Source of the DNA: Geosporobacter ferrireducens
GTDB taxonomy: Bacteria > Bacillota > Clostridia > Peptostreptococcales > Thermotaleaceae
Length of the DNA: 64,000 nucleotides
Direction: 5' to 3'
Assembly (NCBI RefSeq): GCF_001750685.1
Contig: NZ_CP017269.1
Location: 558,001 to 622,000, forward strand
Shown here: piece after piece, positions 17,598 through 25,232 of the stretch
Numbering within the stretch: position 1 is the stretch's first letter
How the letters are laid out: each line of letters starts with the position of its first letter
Notes under the pieces: generated by a model
What the model saw: the letters and a program-made list of their open reading frames with translations, nothing else
What the model was told of the DNA's origin: nothing
Databases searched by the model: none
Program-made: the position numbers and the translations under genes

Positions 17598-18887
17598 CTA
17601 GAAGAACAGATCAACTACGCCAACCGAGAATAACGGAACAAAAGTTAATAGCATTAGACAAATAAAAAGTAATATATAGAATGGTACAGCTTCTTTAATA
17701 AAGTCTTTAATTTTACACTTTGTTATACCACAGGTTACAAACATCAATGCACCCATCGGTGGTGTAAGACAACCTACCGCCATATTAAAGATAAAAATCA
17801 TGGCAAATTGTATTTCATGGATACCATATTTTGCAGCTACCGGTGCCAATAGTGGTACCAATACAATCATTGCTGCATTTCCCTCTATAAACATACCTAC
17901 AAACAACAAGAATAAATTCACTACGATAAGAAATATATACTTGTTAGAAATCATATTAACAATCATCTCTGTCATTTGCTGCGGAATACGTTCTTTGGTA
18001 AGTATCCATGCAAAGGCAGATGCAGCACCTACAATAAGCATAATTGCAGCCGTCGTTGTAATGGTCTCCTTCAATCCTTTGATTACATCCGAAAACTTCA
18101 TCTCACGATAAACCGCCCCCAGGATCAAAGAATAAATAATTGCAACAGAACCTGCTTCCGTTGGGGTAAATATCCCAAGTCGAATACCCCCAATGATAAT
18201 AACCGGTAAACAAAGCGGTAATGCAGCTTGCCATAATGCAGACAAAAATTCGTTTATTGTTATTGCTTTCTGGCGAACAGGCTTATACCCGCGCTTTTTA
18301 GAGATAATCGATACAAGTATCATCATTGAAACACACAATAACACCCCTGGTCCTATACCGGCTATAAATAACTTCCCAATGGAGACATTGGCGATAGAAC
18401 CATAAATAATCATTGCAATGCCTGGCGGAATAAGTGGTGTAATCATAGCAGAAGCGGCAGTAACCACAGAAGAAAATTCTTTAGAAAAACCCTTTTTCTC
18501 CATCTCAGGTACCAGCATCTTCGATTGCATTGCTGCGTCAGCCAGATTTGAACCTGATAATCCGCCCATAAGGGTAGACAGTAATACATTTACCTGTGCG
18601 AGACCACCGGACATTCGTCCAGTCAGGATCTCACAGAAATGCATTACACGCTTTGTAACACCTGAATAATTCATAAATACACCTGCGCAAACGAAAAACG
18701 GAACCGCAAGCAGAGGTATACTTTCAACACCTACAATAACACGCTGTGCAATAATTTGTGTCGGAACATTTGGCGTAAGTGAAAAATAAGCTACAGAACC
18801 AGCTAATACAGAAGCGAAAACCGGAACTTTTAAAAATAGAAGAACCAACATAATAATAGCAGCAATCCCAACAGCACTTATACCCAT
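17598..18887 (-). CDS. dctM: TRAP transporter large permease
   Basis: 429 residues, about 12 hydrophobic segments. Family blocks include LLAVPFFVCAGVFMNYSG, GGLSGSNLADAAMQSK, LIPPGIAMIIYGSI and FTPTEAGSVAIIYSL. It forms the sodium-coupled solute channel with the small subunit and takes substrate from the extracellular DctP protein. The start overlaps the dctQ end by 10 bp. A sugar acid is the likely substrate from the enzymes in the same operon. Confidence 0.93.
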   Translation of the reverse strand: MGISAVGIAAIIMLVLLFLKVPVFASVLAGSVAYFSLTPNVPTQIIAQRVIVGVESIPLLAVPFFVCAGVFMNYSGVTKRVMHFCEILTGRMSGGLAQVNVLLSTLMGGLSGSNLADAAMQSKMLVPEMEKKGFSKEFSSVVTAASAMITPLIPPGIAMIIYGSIANVSIGKLFIAGIGPGVLLCVSMMILVSIISKKRGYKPVRQKAITINEFLSALWQAALPLCLPVIIIGGIRLGIFTPTEAGSVAIIYSLILGAVYREMKFSDVIKGLKETITTTAAIMLIVGAASAFAWILTKERIPQQMTEMIVNMISNKYIFLIVVNLFLLFVGMFIEGNAAMIVLVPLLAPVAAKYGIHEIQFAMIFIFNMAVGCLTPPMGALMFVTCGITKCKIKDFIKEAVPFYILLFICLMLLTFVPLFSVGVVDLFF

Positions 18888-19393
18888 TCCTCTTCCCCAC
18901 CTTCCATATCAACCTTTTTCGAAAATACAGACATTGCTGTCATTATGGTATGATTTATCATCATTAGACCGCAGCCAATAGGAAATGCTGAATAGATTAC
19001 AGGATAGGGCACATCTAAGATGTTCGTCATTCTACCCGTTTTCAACAGTTGCATTACTAAATTTGTTCCATGGGTCATCAGATAATAGAGTATAAACATA
19101 ACAACAAAATAGTTAAATATATCTACAATCTTTTTAGCAGTGGAAGGTAACCGGTCAACGATTATATCAATTGCTACATGGCTGCCGCTGCGGAATGCTG
19201 CGCTGGCACCAAAAAAAACTACCCATATAAAACACCAAAGCTGCACTTCCTCCTGCCAAACAAAGGGATTATTTACAAGATATCTCATCCATACGCCAGA
19301 AAAAGTTATGATGATTAATATGATCAACGAAATGCCTGCAATGACCATATCTAAATTCAGCAAACAGTTTAGTGCCTTATTTTTCAATTTCAT
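18878..19393 (-). CDS. dctQ: TRAP transporter small permease
   Basis: 171 residues from ATG 19393, which has AAAGGCGTG in place. The longer frame to 19429 would read into a hairpin and lacks a site. Four membrane segments, with the VWMRYLVNNPFVWQEE block at the first loop and the family's conserved SHVAIDIIVDRLP near residue 85. It pairs with DctM in the membrane. The C-terminal GGEEEWV overlaps the dctM start. Confidence 0.9.
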   Translation of the reverse strand: MKLKNKALNCLLNLDMVIAGISLIILIIITFSGVWMRYLVNNPFVWQEEVQLWCFIWVVFFGASAAFRSGSHVAIDIIVDRLPSTAKKIVDIFNYFVVMFILYYLMTHGTNLVMQLLKTGRMTNILDVPYPVIYSAFPIGCGLMMINHTIMTAMSVFSKKVDMEGGEEEWV

Positions 19394-19414
19394 ATTTGTC
19401 ACGCCTTTCATGTT

Positions 19415-19447
19415 ATAATCCGGAGACAATGATTGTCTCCGGATTAT
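19415..19447 (-). other. Perfect 16-bp hairpin between dctP and dctQ
   Basis: ATAATCCGGAGACAAT and its exact complement face each other around one base. There is no U-run after it, so it is better explained as a transcript stabiliser or partial terminator that raises dctP over dctQM, as is usual for binding-protein genes. Confidence 0.7.
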
Positions 19448-19484
19448 GGATGATTTAAATAAATGAAACAGTTATCAAATAAAT

Positions 19485-20516
19485 CTATTTCATAGCTTCT
19501 TTAACTTTGTCATATAATCCTTCTGTCCACTTAGCTGTAATTTCTGGTAAAGAGTAGAATTTCATCGCAGCGTCTCGGAACTCAGCAGAATTAACTTCAA
19601 TTACTTCTACACCCTCTGCTTTTAATTTTTCAAGGGTTTCTTGCGTAATTTTTTCCTGGATTGAGTTGTTATACAGACCTGCCTCATTACCCGTTTCAAT
19701 TAATAATTGTTGTTGTTCAGCCGTTAATGAATCAAAGAACTCTGTTCCTGTAACCCAAGTTGTAAAGTTTTTAACGTGTCCATCCAGTGTAAGATACTTC
19801 GCAACCTCATGGAACTTACCGTTGTAAAGTACTGGCAACGGATTTTCAAGGCCATCGATCGTACCTTGTTGTAAAGCTGTATACACATCACCTAATGGCA
19901 TAGGCGTTGGTGTTGCACCTAAAACTTCAAAACCTTTGATTTGGATTGTATTATTTGGAACACGAATCTTCATACCCTTTAAATCTGCCACTGTTCTAAC
20001 AGGCTTTGTCGTAAGTGTATGACGGTCTCCATACATCCAGTTCGCTGTTAAAATCTTTAAGCCCTTATCTTCAAGCATACCGCTTTGCTCTGCCCACCAG
20101 TTGCTCTCTGTAAGCTTCCAAGTATCATCCCAGCTTTCAAAAAGGTAAGGTCCAAATGTGATACCAAAATCAGGAACTCCACGATCTGCATAGAATGCAC
20201 CATCTGCAAGAGTGATTACTGCAGAGCCTGCTAACATCTGATCGATAATGTCATTTTTTGAACCTAATTGGCTTGATGGGAATACTTCCATCTTCATCGT
20301 GCCATTACTTTTTTCTTCAAGCAGTCTTTTCCACTCATTCACTGCAAGGTCAGTTGGTTCACCTGGGTTATTTTCATAACCGATCTGAATCACTACAGGT
20401 TTTTCTTCTGCCTTATTTGCATCCGGTGCACCTGAGTTTTGCGCTGGAGCACTACATGCTGCAAGCATAGACAGAACCATTAATGCTGCTAATAAAATTG
20501 CAATCTTTCTTTTCAT
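19485..20516 (-). CDS. dctP: TRAP transporter solute-binding lipoprotein
   Basis: 343 residues. A lipoprotein signal ends in LAAC (Cys21 area). The mature part has the DctP core GSKNDIIDQMLAGSAVITL, the Arg in KGMKIRVPNN that binds a substrate carboxylate, and DVYTALQQGTIDGLENPLP. It captures the substrate outside the cell. The operon suggests L-galactonate, L-gulonate or a related sugar acid. GGTGGAAGAAA precedes the start. Confidence 0.93.
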   Translation of the reverse strand: MKRKIAILLAALMVLSMLAACSAPAQNSGAPDANKAEEKPVVIQIGYENNPGEPTDLAVNEWKRLLEEKSNGTMKMEVFPSSQLGSKNDIIDQMLAGSAVITLADGAFYADRGVPDFGITFGPYLFESWDDTWKLTESNWWAEQSGMLEDKGLKILTANWMYGDRHTLTTKPVRTVADLKGMKIRVPNNTIQIKGFEVLGATPTPMPLGDVYTALQQGTIDGLENPLPVLYNGKFHEVAKYLTLDGHVKNFTTWVTGTEFFDSLTAEQQQLLIETGNEAGLYNNSIQEKITQETLEKLKAEGVEVIEVNSAEFRDAAMKFYSLPEITAKWTEGLYDKVKEAMK

Positions 20517-20561
20517 TTTCTTCCACCTTTCTTTATGTTTTTAATTGTGTGTTTCACACAT

Positions 20562-21581
20562 TTAAAACGTTAACAATACCTTCAGCATATTTCCTGCATT
20601 TTTATCAAAGTCTTCAAATGCCTTTACCGCATCAGAAGCATGATATGTGTTGGTTACAATCTTTTCCAAGTCAATTTCACCTTTAGCCACAATCTCTATT
20701 AGCTGTTCAAAGTCTTCTTTTAATGCGTTTCGTGAGCCGTATACGCTAAGCTCTTTTTTCTGAATCATCGTGAAGTTAAAGTCAAGATTAGATTTACCAA
20801 CCCCTATGAGGACAACCCTGCCGCCAAAAGCCGCAGCATCTATACAGCTCTGGAAGGTTGATGGTAAGCCTACGGCTTCGATTGTAACATCAAATCCATC
20901 CCCTCCTGTAATTTCATTCACTTTTGCTTCAAAACTTTCTGCATGATCGTTTAAAATTACACCATCTGCACCCAGTTTAAGTGCATAATCAAGTTTGCCT
21001 TGGGCAACATCACTTAAATAAACTTTTGCTCCAAATTGTTTTGCAGCAATCATCGCAAGTATGCCGATTGTTCCAGCGCCTATTATTAAAACCTTTTCCT
21101 GAGGCTTGACTTTCGCACGCTTTACACCGTGATAACTAATACAAAAAGGCTCAATTAATGCAAGTGTTTTCCCAGAAAGCCCTTTTCCGTCATAAATACG
21201 TTCAATAGGCATTGTGATATATTGCGCAAATGCACCTTCCCGTTGTACACCCATCGTCTGGTTTGTTGTACAGCAGTTAACTAAGTCGCGTCGGCAAGAA
21301 TAACAGGTTGTACAGTTAAAATAGGGATTTGCAGTAACTACCATACCTTTTTTTAGACCTCTGTCGTTATCTCCGATTTCAACAATTTCAGCTGAAAATT
21401 CATGTCCAGGGGTTCTTGGATAAGACACGTAGGCAAATGTACCCCGATATGTACCCAGATCAGACCCGCAAATACCTCCATAAAGAAGCTTCAATACAGC
21501 TTCTCCCTTTGCCGGTACCGGCATTTCATTGTCACGAAGTTCTACCTTGCCAGGTTCTGTGATTACAATAGATTTGTTCAT
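20562..21581 (-). CDS. Zinc-dependent sugar-acid dehydrogenase (LgoD/gulonate 5-dehydrogenase-like)
   Basis: 339 residues of the zinc alcohol dehydrogenase family. Catalytic zinc ligands are Cys38 in GGICGSD and the His/Glu in PGHEFSAE. Structural zinc cysteines are in FNCTTCYSCRRDLVNCC. The NAD fold has VLIIGAGTIG. The whole length lines up with LgoD, which oxidises L-galactonate to D-tagaturonate; uxaB in the same operon would take that product to altronate. L-gulonate oxidation to fructuronate is the alternative. It is the first gene after the consensus promoter. Confidence 0.82.
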   Translation of the reverse strand: MNKSIVITEPGKVELRDNEMPVPAKGEAVLKLLYGGICGSDLGTYRGTFAYVSYPRTPGHEFSAEIVEIGDNDRGLKKGMVVTANPYFNCTTCYSCRRDLVNCCTTNQTMGVQREGAFAQYITMPIERIYDGKGLSGKTLALIEPFCISYHGVKRAKVKPQEKVLIIGAGTIGILAMIAAKQFGAKVYLSDVAQGKLDYALKLGADGVILNDHAESFEAKVNEITGGDGFDVTIEAVGLPSTFQSCIDAAAFGGRVVLIGVGKSNLDFNFTMIQKKELSVYGSRNALKEDFEQLIEIVAKGEIDLEKIVTNTYHASDAVKAFEDFDKNAGNMLKVLLTF

Positions 21582-21661
21582 TTCTACCTCCTAAGCTAGT
21601 CCAGCAAAATAAACTAGGCATTTATAAGTTGTTTTTAAGATTCATATATATCTATTGCATA

Positions 21662-21690
21662 TCTGTTGTATACATCATGTATACAACAGA
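21662..21690. promoter_or_regulatory. Perfect 29-bp palindromic operator
   Basis: TCTGTTGTATACAT-C-ATGTATACAACAGA, exact on both arms. It holds two TGTATACA units 11 bp apart. It starts about 15 nt downstream of the expected transcription start of the dehydrogenase-TRAP operon, a blocking position. The GntR-family protein at 22117-22752 is the likely repressor. Confidence 0.8.
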
Positions 21691-21710
21691 AGCTATTGAT
21701 CATATGTATG

Positions 21711-21740
21711 ATTATACACTTGCTTTATAGGCCTTGTCAA
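21711..21740 (-). promoter_or_regulatory. Consensus sigma-A promoter of the sugar-acid operon
   Basis: TTGACA (21735-21740), 18 nt, TATAAT (21711-21716) on the minus strand. Both hexamers are perfect, so the operon would be strong when the downstream palindrome is free. Confidence 0.85.
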
Positions 21741-21884
21741 TTCATGTTGCTCATAATAATTAATATTTTTAACGAAAAAATTTTAGTACTTGCAAAAAAA
21801 TTTTATATTTGTAGACGAACTTTCATTCAATAAACAAATCTATACACCTAAAAATATAAACGTGCAAACTCCGCCATAAAAAGA

Positions 21885-22038
21885 GCGTCTACGACGCTTT
21901 CGCTAGGGAACCCTAGGTTCCCTTCGACGACTGCTATCGCAGTCTGAGTACCCTCCTTAGTACGGCAGGGGATTTCATCCCCTACAACCCCTATTTTTTA
22001 TATAATAGAAAAGTAGAACTTTCCTATTATATAAAAAA
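21885..22038. other. Run of six small hairpins, possible structured RNA or mobile repeat
   Basis: In order: GCGTC/GACGC at 21885-21897; AGGGAACC/GGTTCCCT at 21905-21923; GACTGC/GCAGTC at 21929-21944; GTAC/GTAC at 21948-21963; AGGGGAT/ATCCCCT at 21967-21983; and a 15-bp AT stem at 21994-22038. The first five are GC-richer than the surroundings and contain no frame. I do not recognise the element. It could be a miniature transposon end, an untranslated RNA, or a processed spacer. Confidence 0.6.
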
Positions 22039-22071
22039 ACCTACCATCATTTCAACGAACGATAGTAGGTT
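22038..22071 (-). terminator. Terminator after the gntR gene
   Basis: AACCTAC (22038-22044) pairs with GTAGGTT (22065-22071). On the minus strand it is followed by TTTTTTATAT from the neighbouring AT stem. Confidence 0.65.
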
Positions 22072-22116
22072 CTGTCATTATAAAAATAGACCTGCGATAA
22101 ATATAGGCTTTCATGA

Positions 22117-22752
22117 TTATATCATCAAACTCATCAAAGTTGCATTCTTAGAATTTTGGAGGTGCTTCTGCATTGCTTCGGCGGATTCCTCTACCTTATC
22201 TTCTAATAATAACGCTATAATCGTCAGGTGCTCTTCTTGAGTTTGTTTCAATCTTTCATCTATTTTTTTTCCTGATAATACACGCATGCGATGAATCTGG
22301 TTATAGATACAATCCATAGTCTGGTGAAAATATTTATTGCCGCTGCTAGAGATAAGAAAACGGTGAAACGCATCATCAATCTGATAAAATTTTTCTATCT
22401 CTTCTTGTTCAATATTGTTTAAGATTTTATCTCGCATAAGCTTAAGTGCATTTTTGTCTATATTTGCGCCGCATGTCCGTATAATATAGGGTTCAATGCT
22501 GTCTCTTACTTGAAAAATCATGTTTACCTCATTAATTGACAGTTCTCCTACAACCACACCTTTCTTCGGCATGATCGTCACTAGATTTTCCTGTTCAAGT
22601 TTATTAAGTGCTTCTCGTATAGGTGTACGACTAGTATTAATCTCTTCCATTAAAATACTTTCATTTAAAAAAGTATTAGGTAAGTACTCGCAGTTTATAA
22701 TTTTAGATTTAATAAAGCAATATGCTTTTTGTTTCAGATTTTCTTTTTTCAT
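22117..22752 (-). CDS. GntR-family regulator, FCD (FadR) type
   Basis: 211 residues from ATG 22752 (GGAG nine bases upstream; the longer frame to 22797 has none). An N-terminal winged helix carries TSRTPIREALNKLEQENLV, the GntR signature. A C-terminal all-helical FCD domain has the metal-binding histidines in DDAFHRFLI and HLTIIALL/ MQKHLQNS regions. Such proteins bind sugar acids. It is encoded 536 bp upstream of the TRAP operon on the same strand, with its own terminator, and probably represses that operon at the 29-bp palindrome. Confidence 0.87.
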   Translation of the reverse strand: MKKENLKQKAYCFIKSKIINCEYLPNTFLNESILMEEINTSRTPIREALNKLEQENLVTIMPKKGVVVGELSINEVNMIFQVRDSIEPYIIRTCGANIDKNALKLMRDKILNNIEQEEIEKFYQIDDAFHRFLISSSGNKYFHQTMDCIYNQIHRMRVLSGKKIDERLKQTQEEHLTIIALLLEDKVEESAEAMQKHLQNSKNATLMSLMI

Positions 22753-23020
22753 TCTATTAGACTCCATTTCAAAATAGATTAATGCGCTGTACCCCATTAC
22801 ATTTTTTTCTCAAGATTTAGGTTTTGATTTTATCATTATTTTATTCTTACGTTACACAGGGATAACTTCAATAAATCATAGCATAAAGATTTCTTCATTT
22901 CAACTTATTTTTCGATGTTTGTCTTTAAATTCACAAAGTAAATTTCTTTCAAACCCTGTAAAAATCTATCTTTTACAGTATCAATATTTTTATCTTCATT
23001 GATGAACCTATAGAGTAAAA
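22753..23020. other. Intergenic stretch, nothing recognised
   Basis: AT-rich sequence between the gntR start and the terminator of the ferritin-like gene. No frame with a ribosome site and no stable hairpin was seen; it presumably holds the gntR promoter. Confidence 0.4.
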
Positions 23021-23061
23021 AAAGCATCCAACTATCTATTATAATGACAGTAAGATGCTTT
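23021..23061 (-). terminator. Terminator after the ferritin-like gene
   Basis: AAAGCATC (23021-23028) pairs with GATGCTTT (23054-23061), followed on the minus strand by TTTTTTTACTC. Confidence 0.7.
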
Positions 23062-23082
23062 TATATAATTACCTATTCATTT

Positions 23083-23595
23083 TTAGATTCGTATTTGTCT
23101 GATTTGATCCTTTAATCGCTCTATATCCGTAATCCAATCCTCTATGTCATGTTCATGTTCTATTTCATCATTTAAAATAGTTATAGCCATTTGATAGGTA
23201 GCATGATCTTTTCCGTTTGTATAATCAGCGATTTCTTCGTATCTCTGAATCGCACATCTTTCTCCTCTAAGATTCTGCTCCAATATTACTTCTACATATG
23301 GATCGTTCGGTTCTTCATATTCACATCTTGCAAATTTACTCCATTCCACTGGATTTAGGATAGGTGTTCCTCCCAGCTGCAGGATTCTGTTAACTACCAA
23401 TTCTGCATGTGCCAGTTCTTCGTTGGCATGAATGAGCAGTTCAGGCTCTATTTCACTTCTCATTGGGCCTTCCATTAGTCTTGCGCCAATCCAGTACTGG
23501 TAATATGCAAGCCATTCCTCTGCTAAAGCTTCATTTAACATTTGAATTAATTTTTCTACATCTAAGTTTGCAATTTCAACAGACTTTTTTCCCAT
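23083..23595 (-). CDS. Ferritin-like di-iron protein (bacterioferritin/DPS-like)
   Basis: 170 residues from ATG 23595 (AAGGAGGATATTATA before it). A four-helix bundle with ferritin-type ligands: EALAEEWLAYYQYWIGA, HANEELAHAELV (ExxH), EQNLRGERCAIQRYEEIAD and NDEIEHEHDIEDW (ExxH). Members store iron or remove peroxide in the cytoplasm. The next gene upstream is rubrerythrin, so both probably serve oxidative-stress defence. A terminator between them means separate transcripts. Confidence 0.85.
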   Translation of the reverse strand: MGKKSVEIANLDVEKLIQMLNEALAEEWLAYYQYWIGARLMEGPMRSEIEPELLIHANEELAHAELVVNRILQLGGTPILNPVEWSKFARCEYEEPNDPYVEVILEQNLRGERCAIQRYEEIADYTNGKDHATYQMAITILNDEIEHEHDIEDWITDIERLKDQIRQIRI

Positions 23596-23766
23596 TATAA
23601 TATCCTCCTTATTCACCAACAATTTCACACGTTTATTAATTACCCATACAACCGATGATCTAATCACTAAAAATTTTTCAATTTCGATAAATTTCTAGTA
23701 TTTCTATATTACCAACTTTTTCCCTATAAATAAAGCACAAAATTATTCGATCTATTAAAAAATAAA

Positions 23767-23802
23767 AATCACCCTCTTTTTATAACCATTAAAGGGGTGA
23801 TT
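23767..23802 (-). terminator. Possible terminator between rubrerythrin and the ferritin-like gene
   Basis: AATCACCCC-like arm at 23767 pairs with GGGGTGATT at 23794-23802, and a T-rich run follows on the minus strand. Confidence 0.6.
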
Positions 23803-23863
23803 AAATGAGCCTTGTATAGATGTGTGTCTTTAAAATATAATCTATTTTTGTCATAGAGGCATA

Positions 23864-23898
23864 CCTGTGTGTCTGCCCGTTTTCCGAAACGACACAGG
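23864..23898. other. Hairpin downstream of rubrerythrin
   Basis: CCTGTGT (23864-23870) pairs with ACACAGG (23892-23898) and encloses CGTTT/AAACG. It is GC-rich relative to the flanks and lies in the 3' region of the rubrerythrin transcript. Function unknown. Confidence 0.4.
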
Positions 23899-23964
23899 GG
23901 GCATTCCCTGCTTATATTCCCTTTTAGAAGCACACATCTATATCATTACTGATCCATATAGCTT

Positions 23965-24528
23965 TTATGCTTTAGAAAAAGTTTTATACATGTTGCTTTT
24001 GGCACCACAGATTGGACAGTTGTCCGGCAATCCATCTGCTGTGGTATGTCCGCAAATCTGGCAAACATGTACATCATCCAGTTTCATATCATTTCCCTGC
24101 CTGACTGCTTCCTGCGCCTCTTGGAACAATTTTGCATGAATCTTTTCAGCTTCCAATGCGTAGTGAAAAGCCCGCTCAGCACCTTTTTCTTCTTGAAATC
24201 GAGCGGCATTCAAATAAACTGGGTACATTTGCTCTATCTCATGGAGCTCACCGTCGATTCCACCCTGCAGATTTTGTATGGTTTTCCCCAAGCCAAATAC
24301 CGCACCTGCTGTCACACTAAAATCTATTTTCTTTTCTCCTAATTCGCGAAAATGATTATCGGCATGGGCCCATTCTGCATAAGCGATTGCTCTGAAAAGT
24401 CTTCCCACATTGGGAAAGCCTTCTTTATCCGCCACATCTCCCCAAATGAGGTATCTCATATGGGCCATACTCTCTCCACCATAAGCTGATCTTAAAAAGT
24501 CAGCTGTCATATCATTTTTTACTGCCAT
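23965..24528 (-). CDS. rbr: Rubrerythrin
   Basis: 187 residues. The N-terminal di-iron bundle has AYGGESMAHMRYLIWGD, AEWAHADNH and YALEAEKIHAKLFQ. The C-terminal rubredoxin-type knuckles are CQICGHTT and CPICGAK (near residues 156 and 173). It reduces peroxide in the cytoplasm of anaerobes using electrons from rubredoxin or NADH enzymes. Here the iron domain spacing is normal. It suggests a strict anaerobe with oxygen exposure. Confidence 0.93.
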   Translation of the reverse strand: MAVKNDMTADFLRSAYGGESMAHMRYLIWGDVADKEGFPNVGRLFRAIAYAEWAHADNHFRELGEKKIDFSVTAGAVFGLGKTIQNLQGGIDGELHEIEQMYPVYLNAARFQEEKGAERAFHYALEAEKIHAKLFQEAQEAVRQGNDMKLDDVHVCQICGHTTADGLPDNCPICGAKSNMYKTFSKA

Positions 24529-24650
24529 GTCTTCAGTTCCTCCTTATAATTTAGTGATTATCCGTTAAAGTATATCCAATATTTTCACTTGATAACCATG
24601 AGGATAGGCAGTAATTTGTTTTATTGGACCCAGCTTGAACTTTTTTGCAG

Positions 24651-25049
24651 TCATAGTTTCTTGTATTTTAATAAAATAAACTTTTCCAATAAAACACCGA
24701 TTGCTACACCAATGGTATATGCTAATAAATCACTCCATAGGAAGCCAAAACCTAGTACCAGTCCTCCGATGACAGTTTTCCTTAGGGTATTGATCCAGGG
24801 AGCTTGATAAAGCTGGCTAATTTCAGTTAAATATGCATAACTTATAGCAATCCCTGCAATTTCGTATGTACTCTTTTTATTAAATAAAACGCCCGTTATC
24901 AGGAAAATCATCAGTGCCCACAAAACATCTCCTGCATAGAGATTTACCCATCTCGGCAGGAAAAAAGCATTCATTCTAGATCCTAGTCCCAGCAAGATCA
25001 CTGCCAACACAAAAATACTGTAAATAAATCTATTTCGTTTCACTTCCAT
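24651..25049 (-). CDS. DUF2809 family membrane protein
   Basis: 132 residues from ATG 25049, chosen for AAGGAAGG upstream; the frame could extend to 25094. Four membrane segments. The blocks GLGSRMNAFFLPRWVN, YAGDVLWALMIF, YLTEISQLYQAPWI and GFGFLWSDLLAYTIG match the DUF2809 pattern. The function of that family is unknown. It stands alone between rubrerythrin and a chemoreceptor gene. Confidence 0.75.
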   Translation of the reverse strand: MEVKRNRFIYSIFVLAVILLGLGSRMNAFFLPRWVNLYAGDVLWALMIFLITGVLFNKKSTYEIAGIAISYAYLTEISQLYQAPWINTLRKTVIGGLVLGFGFLWSDLLAYTIGVAIGVLLEKFILLKYKKL

Positions 25050-25173
25050 TGATTTTATTTCCTTCCTTACATTTTTTTTATTCCTCTGGAGCATAGCTAT
25101 TTCTCTTTTTCATAAGATTATTATAACTTAAAATTTAGATTTTGTGTCTCACCCCATGGGTTTATTATATGCT

Positions 25174-25205
25174 AAAAGCCCCTGTACAACCTGGTCCAGG
25201 GGCTT
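25174..25205 (-). terminator. Terminator after the chemoreceptor gene
   Basis: AAGCCCCTG (25176-25184) pairs with CAGGGGCTT (25197-25205), with TTTTAGC after it on the minus strand. Confidence 0.85.
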
Positions 25206-25232
25206 CATCAACGTGCGTATATTTTTCTCCAA

